DNA of 64,000 bases, taken from Nematostella vectensis. Its lineage: Eukaryota; Cnidaria; Anthozoa; Actiniaria; Edwardsiidae. The notes below the pieces were generated by a model that worked only from the letters and a program-made list of their open reading frames with translations, searched no databases and had not been told where the DNA came from. Positions within the stretch are counted from its first letter, which is position 1. The number at the start of each line of letters is the position of its first letter. Where the stretch lies: NCBI RefSeq assembly GCF_932526225.1, contig NC_064044.1, forward strand, positions 4,335,047 to 4,399,046. The letters are read 5' to 3'. The translations under genes and the position numbers were made by a program. Positions 1-12,900 of the stretch are shown here, piece after piece.

Positions 1-152
1 ATCTAATTAAATAGGTGTGTGCCTAACTCAAAAATGGGGATCCACGGGAGAGCACTTCCAACATTGGTGCGACGTTAAGACGCTTTTCCAAAACATTTCA
101 AATAAAGTATGACTGATTCCGTTTTTTGACCTTTGATATTTACACATCCCAG

Positions 153-396
153 ATCTGAAATGAAGAACATGACCCAGAAACTTGCCGAGAAGCGATCCAA
201 GGAAGACTACGACAGGACCGTGAAGGACTGGCAACGAATGAACCTCTCTGAGCTGAAGGATCTCCCGGCTCACTCGCGCTACCACGTGAAGAAAGCGATC
301 TTCAGTTACCTAGCAACCTCACAGGGATCAGCAAAGGCACTTAAACCGCTGACAAAAGAATTGCAGGCTCATACACCTGAGCCCCTAGTGAAATAA
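153..396 (+). CDS. Last exon of an uncharacterised protein, upstream tandem paralogue (partial)
   Basis: Only the terminal exon is in the window. It begins after an acceptor (cccag, ending at 152) in the same codon phase (AG|A) as the last exon of the complete gene at 1832-5719, and ends with TAA at 394-396. It encodes 81 residues that align along most of their length with the last exon of that neighbour: both share the segments RTVKDWQRMNL, YHVKKAI and ALxPLxKE. This is therefore the 3' end of a tandem duplicate on the same strand, with its other exons left of the window. Function is unknown. The segment is basic and rich in Lys, Tyr and Trp, with no recognisable enzyme motif. Confidence that it is a real exon is high because sequence and phase are both conserved between the copies. 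Confidence 0.8.
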
Positions 397-1516
397 GGAA
401 TGGCCAGCGGAGTGTTGTGTGATTAATTTTGTGGGAGTGCTGTTGGTGGTTCAGGGAAAGAACTTGTTTGATATCGTGTAACAGTTTTTTGGTATAGAGA
501 AAGGGCGTTTATTGGGTGTCTGTCACTAAAGTGGTGTAAGCAAGTTTGAATGGAATATGGAATGGACTGCTTGATTTGAAGCAGCATGGTTAGAAATTTG
601 CAAGACTATTGAACATATGTAAATAGCGTGTTTTAACAATTCTCCAACATGGCCTGTACAAGACTAAGGTTAAAAAAATAAAATATATTTTATCATTTCA
701 TTGAGTATTTTTAACAAAAATGCACAGGAGTTCTCTACTTAAAACGAAAGTACCCATGACAGCTGATCGAGGGAACTGACAAAAGATCTGACAAAATTTT
801 AGGATGCAAATGAAAAAAAAAACAAGAATATTTCCTAAAAAGATTCTAAATTACTTGAACGATGCTTTGGATATTATCAAGCAGGTCCAACGAGTAGCTA
901 CACGGGCTGTTTCACGGGCCTCTTCGAGTTTTCGTGCGTACCGCTAGTCTTTCGGACTCATAAAGTTACGATTAACTTTTGCTCTTCATCGATAAAAATA
1001 ACAACGAACAACAAGCGACAACGAGTTTTTAAAAAGTTAAAAAAATGTCTGAGAGTTTATGCCTCTTGCGCAGCTCTCCTTGGCGTCAGTTTAAAATTCC
1101 TCCATGTTCTGTAGGACATAATTTACATTGATACTAAGAACGGCTGCACAGAAGAAACAAGAAATATCCGCCTTTTTAGAATTGATTCTCATATTTGTTA
1201 AATACAAACAAGGATTATAAGGACTGTCCCCTACAAAGTTCACTACTAGAGTAGGGAAAATAAAAGAAAGCATTCAAAAAGACTAAAAGAACGCATTCAA
1301 AAAGACTATGAAGAACCAAACGAGAAAGGTGACGGAATCTCGTAAGCATTTACCTTCCGATAAATTAAAAGTAAATACTTCAATCATTTGTTAGAAAAGT
1401 TTAATAAACAGGTGATTATCAGTTTAACAACGACTACCTTCAAAATGGAGCAGTTCTTTTGTTCTAAAAAATCCGTCAGAGTCCTCTGGGAAATAACTTG
1501 TTAGACGCCATGTGAC
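397..1516. other. 3' UTR of the upstream paralogue, then intergenic DNA
   Basis: A poly(A) signal AATAAA lies at 677-682, about 280 bp after the stop codon of the upstream paralogue, and probably ends its transcript. The rest, to the X-box-like site at 1517, is AT-rich with no coding potential, RNA gene or repeat that I can recognise. Confidence 0.55.
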
Positions 1517-1530
1517 GTTGCTAAGACAAC
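1517..1530 (+). promoter_or_regulatory. X-box-like RFX site upstream of the uncharacterised gene
   Basis: The sequence GTTGCTAAGACAAC is an imperfect inverted repeat of two RFX half-sites (GTTGCT and GACAAC) with a 2-bp spacer, matching all but one position of the GTHNYYATRRNAAC consensus. It lies about 300 bp upstream of the start codon at 1832. X-boxes bound by RFX factors mark ciliary genes in animals. A single match could be chance, but a second ciliary gene in this window (EFHC1) has a similar site. Confidence 0.5.
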
Positions 1531-1831
1531 ATCAAGAACCCATTTTAGTGTTTTTATCAAACTTTAGTTAGCACGCTACTAAACAGAGGCAAGGAGACAT
1601 TCGTAAATTCCAGGTATCTTTTCATTAACATAAATTTTAGTTTTCTTGGTAATCATAGATAATGTTGGCGTATTACTTGTAGTAAACAAAGCGTGCACGT
1701 TTTAATGGTCAAATGTAAACTCATGTACGAGTGATTTCTTTGTACGCTTGTTTACAAATGTGAATGTGATAGGTGATATATGTGTACTTATTTGTTTTCA
1801 CGCAGTTTTTTGTTAAGAAGATAGCAAAAAC

Positions 1832-4800
1832 ATGGCTGACAACGAAGTTGCTTACACAGAATCGCCAACTAAAGGTAAGACCATCACTTGACCAGGTTGA
1901 CCAGGTGTTTTGTGGCTTGTAATGCCGCGTTTGATTTGAAGGCGCTTTTTCAAAAAAGACGCCTCAATTATATCAATACTTTCTTAAACAAGACAAAGCA
2001 TCTACTTCTTTTACTCGAAAAAAAAACTTAACAAAAAATTTACATAAAGTTTCGTGTTCGCTTAGCTTTCATTTCCTAGCCGCAATAAGTATATATATCG
2101 TTCCTTTAACCTTTGTGTTGGCCAGTATTTTTTTCTATCCACCCAGTACAAAATGTTATCACACATGAAAAATTTTCTTATTTGCATTCCATTAAACGTA
2201 TTATTTATATTTATTAGGATAGGCGGAAAACGTAGGCCTCCTGACTAAAATGAGAATCTGGAACACATGCATGCATTTCCTTTGTTTGTTTGCAATTAAT
2301 GGCTAGATCTGAAGTCATTATAGAGCTCTATGATTAAAAAGACATTGCTTTGAGGATTAGTTATCTGGTTATTAACAACGGAGCTTCATCTTATTGTGCG
2401 GTAGAAAAAACTTCGCTTGGACCCTTAAATTTCTTTTAGTATATATTCTACCCCATGCTTTGTGTCGCTGATCAGCTGATATATGCGAACGATTAGCCTA
2501 TTTTTCATACTTGGAACTACATAAAGTATAGTTTAGAACTGCACAAAATATATTTTTCGAGTGCGTAGTTTCCAGAAGCTTATGAATAAGCTGAGAACGA
2601 TGAAGTCTTGAAAGGCGACATTAGAATTTTCTTAAGGCCATTTGACGCCAGAGTTTTATTGACGTTTTTGAATGCCACAAACGGCTTATTGATTTCCCAG
2701 TGACGCGTCATAACAGGAGACTTCGCAGGTTGCGTTTAGCCCTGGTTGTGGAGGGGATGTACAGGGAAAGAGGGGGGGGGGGGGGGGTAGGCGCACGCAC
2801 CCCTCCGCGCCAAAAAGAGCTGACATACATTTTTGGGTGTTGTTTTCAATAAATTATGGGTTGAATTTTCAATAGATGGATTCAACTCACGTGTTATTTT
2901 TTACAGCGACTGATGTAACAGAGGATAAGCTGAAAGACTTGGGCGAAACACCGGAAGTAGAGTCACCAGCTCGCGCCAAAACACGCACGCGCTCACAGAT
3001 ACTAGGCGAGCTTCTGCGCGTGCGCAAGAAAATGGACTCCGTGCAAGGAATAGTGACGCCACAGCCGGTGTAAGTGAAAGGGGGGTAGAAGGGTAGGGGG
3101 AGTTGGAGGCTTGTGAAAATGGAAGGGAACAAGGGGGCGGTGTAAGTGAAAGGGGGAGGGGGGGGGTAAGTGGAAGGGTAGGGGGAGTTAGGGGGTTGTA
3201 AAGATGGAAGCGTACAAGGGGGGCGGTGTAAGTGGAAGGGGAGGGGAAGAGATGGAAAGATAAAGCAGGGACATCACATCTAGGGTCTTGAGTATCTTGA
3301 GAGGTTAAATTACAGACATAGTAAAGTAATTTGTCGGGGCAAGCTGGCGAAATAGAACAAAAATATTATAAGGAAACGATGAAAGCGTAAACTCTAGTCT
3401 AAAAGCCCGTGTTTCCTCGGCATCTTGATCTCATTTTAATAGACACAAATACCATTTAACTAATTTAAAACGCTTTTTAAAACTTTTGAAAACACAGCAT
3501 TCGCTGGCAATTTCCTGAGTAGAATGCAGAATGACTCATTTAGCATTTCTATTTCTAACACAGGAAACCTTACACTCCCGACACCTACAACAGCCTTGCG
3601 TCGTACTACAACAAGTACATTGTGGATTACATGATACACGACCAGGTATGATACGTATAATTTATATAGATATATTTCCAAGCCCATTACAAATTTGCAT
3701 CATTGCATTGTTGATGTTTGTTATCGCATTTGATTTTTCAGGAAGACGTTGTTCACAGACCTGGATGGGGTCTAAGGGCGACCTCACTAAAAATAGTTGG
3801 TGAGTACCACGCGAGCGCGCGCCTTTTGGCAGGGTCCTGTACTGGGGCCTGGATTCCGTATTCCCGGTAGCTTTTGATTTCAAATCGTGTTTATTGTTGC
3901 TGTTTACTGTCACACAAAATCCCTTCGTGACTCCGATGAGCGGCTGCGATGGAGACGTGTTCCCGTCTCTTGAAGTTCAAATCCCGTTCAAAATCCAATG
4001 CCGAACGAAGCAGCACGTACAGAGAAGGGTGGGGGTGGGGGGTGCGCAGGTTACGCGCGCGCGAAAGCGGGTAATTATTTTTTTCCATATGGTACCTGTA
4101 CAGCCTTTGTACGCGCCTGGCATGATTTGTGATCTTAGAGGTGAAGATGTTGGTGTTGACGACGATTGTGGTCATGATGACGATTATGGTATTGATTGTG
4201 GTGATTCACAGGATAGACATAGACCATAACGGCGTTACTAGCGAATTTTACACTGATGGTGATGACGCACGATTAACCTCTAGGCTTTTGGTGCTGTGGG
4301 TGGAACTGATCATGGAAATAGTCGTGAAGCAGTGGGATTTTTCTCATGACGAAAGATATTGTTAAGGTTGTTCGTCGTAATTATGTTGATAAAAATTCAC
4401 GTTATATTTTATTTCAGAGCCCGAAGTTTCATGGAGAATGGATAAGTGAGTTTGACAAATCTAATGTTATTAAGCCAAACTTTTCTTTTCTTATGAATAT
4501 ATCAATCTCGTTAACAGTTTTCCCGGACCCATCTACGACTCGGTGGTACCAAGAGGATTCTACAAAACACAAACCTGGTAAGATCACTAAAACCTTGTGC
4601 CAAATAGATACATCACATAAATCACACCTTAGTCACCTTATTGCCCTGAGGTAATGTTGCTATTTGTTCATATCGCGAGTGTACTCCAATCCATTTTGTG
4701 TGTGTCCTATATAACATGGTTTTATTCATGTCAAACTCATGACGATCGCCCATAGGAGCAAAAACTTGTCCGGTTTAGAGAAGGACCTGGGTAGCACGCA

Positions 4801-5719
4801 CCTCCCGCCTATCCCGAAGGTCAGCTATCCTCGCTTCAAGCAGGAGAATTATCAGCATTTCAACATGAACTACGCCCACGTGCAACCATTTAGGTATAGT
4901 GTCATTTTGGGAACCCCTGTGGTTTAGGTGGAGAATACGGTGAGAAAACATGGAAAATGAATCTGTTCAGTAATTAGATTTTGCTTCTATTTTCCTGCAT
5001 CGTATTGGGAGGCAAGGGATGGGAAAAACCTTCAACCTTAGTGTGGATACTGTAGATACCACTATAGGATTTAGGGGGTTAACCCCCCTCTAAGGGCTAC
5101 TAACGAAATGTAAAAAAAGTGCCAAACAAAATATTTCTCTAAGACGCGTGCCTTATCCATTTCTTTCTGAAGGAGCTGGAGACTCAAGGAGGACATTAAA
5201 CAATTCAGTAAAATACCCCCATCCTTATCCCTCCCGAAAAGCTAGATCGGTCACTGTGCCAGCAATAATTAGGTCAACTGCCGGGGAAGGATTTTGGGTG
5301 GATTTTGTTTTCGTGTAAAGAATATTAAGAAATGGCATGGGAATCTATGGGACAACAATTCATGCAATGCATAGGCAGTGAAACTATAAAATAGTTGTGA
5401 GTTAGAATTGAAATCAAAATAGCTTTATTCTGTTCTCCGTGCTAAACTTCAGTTGACCATTTTTGATTGCAGAGCGGAGGTGAAAAGCCTTCAAGACGGT
5501 ATGTACAAGAGAAAGATGGAGAACGACTATCAACGTACCGTGAAGGACTGGCAACGAATGAACCTTGCCGAGCTATCCCAGCTTCCACCGCAGTCGCAGT
5601 ATCACGTCAAGAAAGCCATCACTACGTATCTAGGCAACAGTAAAGGGAGCATAAAGGCTCTGAATCCGCTGGTCAAGGAATTCCGAGGCTCAAGAACAAG
5701 CGTCAATGGTGCTTCGTAA
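1832..5719 (+). CDS. Uncharacterised 272-aa protein, possible ciliary/axonemal protein
   Basis: Eight exons join in phase: 1832-1874, 2907-3069, 3564-3645, 3742-3799, 4418-4445, 4518-4577, 4756-4893 and 5473-5719, stop TAA. The product is 272 aa with no signal peptide or membrane segment. The N-terminal ~70 residues are charged and basic; the middle is rich in Tyr, Pro and Trp in short blocks (for example KPYTPDTYNSLASYYNKY, VVHRPGWGLRATS, PKVSYPRFKQENYQHFN); the C-terminal ~80 residues form a basic, probably helical domain shared with the paralogue ending at 396. I do not recognise a named family. Short Pro/Tyr/Trp blocks spread over many small exons resemble microtubule inner proteins of axonemes, and an X-box-like site lies upstream. 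The ciliary role is inference. Two AATAAA signals follow the stop. Confidence 0.75.
2772..2787 (+). repeat. Poly(G) tract in intron 1
   Basis: An uninterrupted run of G inside the first intron of the gene at 1832-5719, about 120 bp before exon 2. Its length is likely polymorphic and prone to sequencing error. Confidence 0.8.
3068..3245 (+). repeat. G-rich tandem repeat that re-copies the exon 2 splice donor
   Basis: Just after exon 2 the sequence repeats imperfectly about three times with a period of roughly 70-85 bp. Each unit carries GTGTAAGTG followed by G-rich purine sequence. The first GTGTAAGTG is the exon 2 donor at 3070; further copies lie near 3140 and 3227. All lie in the same intron. 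Confidence 0.65.
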
Positions 5720-5991
5720 CAAGACATTCTACCGGGGAAGCAGGGATGGAAAAAGGACTTCCTCTTTTTTAACTGGATAAGAGAAAAGGATGCAGATCTT
5801 TACACGGCTCAGCAAACGTATACAAGAGGGTAGGATTTTAGGACACAATGAGATACAGACAGCGTAAAGAATCCCCTTTAAACTGCTCGAGAGGACAGTA
5901 TTGCCGTCATGACATACATAATAGCAAGGTTTATTTCAGTCAATCAAGAAAGCTCAACTTAACATTTTGATGGCGACGAGTAACATATCTG

Positions 5992-6040
5992 AATAAAAAG
6001 GCAACAATTGCTCCGTTGTAACATAGATATATAGAATAAA
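5992..6040 (+). terminator. Poly(A) signals of the uncharacterised gene
   Basis: Two AATAAA hexamers at 5992-5997 and 6035-6040 lie 270-320 bp after the TAA at 5717-5719. They are the likely 3'-end signals for the gene at 1832-5719. Confidence 0.6.
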
Positions 6041-6549
6041 TTGTGTGTATTACTTTAATGAATAAAACAAAGTTGTTATTCGTATTGTTTGTAGTCTACC
6101 AGTCAATGATAGGTTGTATCACTGACAAAACGATGGGCTATGTAAGGGGTACTAAAAATATGTTGGATGCTTTTCTTAGCTTTGAGGTTGTCGTTTTTGC
6201 CCCCTTCTCCACTAAAGTGTATGGATAACCAGCCTAGGAACAAATCTGCAAGAGCGCATCTTCTAGAAGGGGTAACATCCTCTTAACTTCTTCAACTAGG
6301 ATTGGTAACAATAACACCATGCCTAAAAAACATGATGAACCAGTACCCATGGTCATGCAATCAGGTAGATGAAAATGAAAACACATTACCACTCCCATCA
6401 GGTGTGAACATATTCACTGCTTCAAGTCAAGGGGGCAACTACATGAAAGCCAAGATTTAGTCATTCACGTTCAATAACTGATTTACAAACTTGGTGTAAT
6501 TTGATTTATTTCAAACATACAACTTTGTGACAGATGGTACAGGCTGGAT
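6041..6549. other. Convergent intergenic region
   Basis: This lies between the 3' ends of the uncharacterised gene (plus) and RPL11 (minus). Minus-strand AATAAA at 6505-6510, 40 bp after the RPL11 stop, is a plausible RPL11 poly(A) signal. Nothing else is recognisable. Confidence 0.5.
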
Positions 6550-9730
<3,181 letters not shown>

Positions 9731-9934
9731 CTTGAATGCTGGGTGAAAAGAGGCCGAAAGGAGGGCTGGGGCGAGTGATGTCACCATCGGTAGACCCAGT
9801 CTCAAAACCGCGACACACCCCTGGATTTATACTTCATGTAGGTTTTTTCTTATTAGGATCAAAGTCGAGAGGCGATAATACATTAAACATGAAGTACCTG
9901 CCTAAACCACAGGCCTATTATCGAACAGAACAAA
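9731..9934. promoter_or_regulatory. Divergent promoter shared by RPL11 and PTDSS1
   Basis: Only 204 bp separate the RPL11 start codon (minus, 9730) from the PTDSS1 start codon (plus, 9935). Read on the minus strand, 9745-9765 is pyrimidine-rich (CCTTTCGG, CCTCTTTTC), as expected for the TOP/TCT initiator of ribosomal protein genes. No TATA box is evident near either start. The transcription start positions are inferred. Confidence 0.6.
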
Positions 9935-12900
9935 ATGGCGGATGAAAGAACTCACTCGCGGCGGAAGAGGACATTTTCTTCTTGTTCAACCGTTTCTTCC
10001 GATGATTACCATGATGCTAGCGAACAAATTGTCGAGGACGTAACGTTAGAGTTTTTCTACAAGCCTCGCTCTTTGACAGCGCTGTCTTGTCTATTTTTGT
10101 TTCTAATTTATTCGGCGTTTACAAGGTAGGTTTTCGATTGGGGGCTGAAATATGAATAATTGTTGTTAATTTCAAAACCTGTTCGCTTGCATTTCTATAT
10201 GTCTTCAACCATTAAGATAATTAATTCTTTACTTTACAGTAAGTCTTATTATGTTAAAATATCACACAATTATACGCTCCTATAAAGGTTTTATAGTGTA
10301 TTAACTGTAAATTCGAATTTATTAGGCCTTTCGTTTATACTTACCTATATGATAATTTTGCAAGAAGCTACATGAGCAACGGAATTAATAAATGTAAACA
10401 AAAAAATTGGCTCCTGTATCACGCTGACATTTTTTGTCACAAACAGGTCTAATGCGACCAAATATCCCTCTGAATTAAAAAAAATATATTTTGAAAAATA
10501 TATGTTGCTTATATATTATATTCCATTTTTAATGAGCCATTAGTTTGATAAGTTGCGAGTAGCTGTTTCTTGGAGTAAGAGAACTTGTAAATGTCAAAAT
10601 ATGGTATCTCATTAACTGGACTAATACATCCAAAAATGTTTCTGATGAGGTAAAAAAAGTTGAACAATCTGATGTTTCAGTTTTCTTTGTATATTTCTTG
10701 TGAATGGACGTTTTATGTATTTCTTTGACAAGTTTGAGGTTTCTCGGAATTATAAACAGAATGCTGATAAATTGACATGATTATTTACATTCTAAAGCTC
10801 TCAAATCAAATAAGGGGGATCATATTATCTGCCATATTATCTCTTATACTATTTGAAAATATTGAAAAAAAGCTGATTATTTTTTCTAAAACATTCAAAA
10901 ATAATTTTACCAAAAAGGCAAAGTGAAACTCCAAGGATTAGGATGCTAAAATTAGTGGGTTTAAGCTGAGATAAAAACAACAACAAATACTGTGAATTAT
11001 TTTCTTAAATTCTTACTTGGATAGCTGAAAGCATTTCAGTATGTGTCAATTGTATACATATTTTTGTTTATTAAAACCATTGGGTTGTTTATGGTTAGTT
11101 TTTAGTGCAATATCTAATATTTTACTTGAACCATCTTGCTCAATACTTTCATATTAGTCAAATTTATCAGATTGTATTTTCCATTTCATCAGAGTTTGAA
11201 CCTTTATCTGATTCAGTCATGAATGCATAAAAAACTTGGAAAAAAGTTAATCACTGTAAAGTAATCAAATTACTTTATTTAATGTATTTTAAATAATATA
11301 CATAGGAAACATGACAAACAACTCATTTTTCTTGTTGAAATAAAAAAAATACTTCTCTTTTTACAATACAAATCAACTAAGGAGTGTTGTTATGGTTTTT
11401 ATTTATCTATTTTCTCATAACAGAAATCCAGATGCAACTCGAGATGAGAATATATGGAGTGGTGTGGTGTCGCTTATTGTTGTTTTTCTCGTGCTTAGTC
11501 TATTGGTTATGCCAAATGGTGAGTACTTCTGCCTTTTCTAGTAATAGTAGGAACTTATCCCCACTACAGCAATGCTATTTGATTTGTGTTTTTATACCAA
11601 ATGCTACAAAAAAATGTCTAGCTGGAGGGGAGCACTTCCATTAAAAAAAAAAACCCAAGATGAGGGTGACTATCAGCAAAATCAATTTTGACCCTAAGGG
11701 ATGGCAATTTGTGTGTGGTTAACAACAGTCTTACCCCTAAAAGAAATGTAGCATGTTTGGCATGGTCGAAGCAATTTTTAACCCTGAGATATATCATTGC
11801 CGCTGGCAATAAAGTAAGAGAATTGAAGCACTCTCGACAGTTGACTGGTTATTTACTGTAAAATAAGTCTCAAGCAATGGGACCACCTATTAAAGTGTGA
11901 GAACCTCCTAAGGAATAGCAGAATCAAAAGAATCTTTGAACAACCTCAAAGGGATAGCATAAAACCTTGTATGGAGATTGAATGAAGAGTCCTCCAGACC
12001 CAGACCCAGACCCAGACCCTCTCCCCTGGGGGGTCTACCTTAGACATGTTGGCAAAGGATCAGATAAGCTACCAAAGATCAAAATAAGCTTTACTAAGAA
12101 GGTCTGAGTACATTTTTTTTACACTTCTGCGAGAAAAATCACAAATAATGTGGAAAACGAGTCGAAGATTCAGAAATTGTCAAATTGTGCAGATCCGCAC
12201 CCTCTGCACCATGTCAAATGCATCTGTCAACTTTTATCAACTTGTATCCTGTTCATTTCTGAATACCACCCTCCTTACCATCCATCCCCTCCTGCTTTAC
12301 AATGGGTAACAGTATGGTCTTCATGCCATATGCTATAAAAATAATTTGTTTATTTTGAATTTGCACTTGGTACTTTTCACAGGTCCCTTCATCAGGCCCC
12401 ATCCTGCAATATGGAGGCTTGTTTTTGGTGAGAGTTGATTTCTCTATTTGTAAATACCCTTGCAGATCTAGCTATTGGCTTAAAATATTTTTTAAAAAAT
12501 GACTAAATCAGAAGCTGTTTGCTTGTTGTTCAGGTTGCAGTGTCCTGTATTTGATGTTCCTTTCCTTCTCGCTGTTCCAAACACGAGAGGACTTCAGGAA
12601 GATTTTATTCTTTTTTGATCCTGAGCTGATAAAGGCAGGGCCTGATACTGAGGTGAGTTTGCCAGGGTTTTCTGAAAGGGGAAAATAAAGGAAAAGTCTA
12701 AGTCGTACTTGCCCTTCCCTGATCATTTTTATACAACAGTTAAATACAATAAAATTTGCATATAGGTTATGGGTTTGAATGTTGTGAGCCTCTCTGCAAG
12801 CATTTAAATGTGTAGCTTTGCTTATGTATAAAGCATAAGCCTTTCATCAGAGTATAACGGAAATATAAGCTATCACTGCAAGCTACTTGAGATATACCTT

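Noticed and set aside
5101..5400. Additional exon between exons 7 and 8 of the uncharacterised gene
   Set aside because: Exon 7 (AG) joins exon 8 (A) in phase as it stands, and the interval has no open frame with flanking splice sites.
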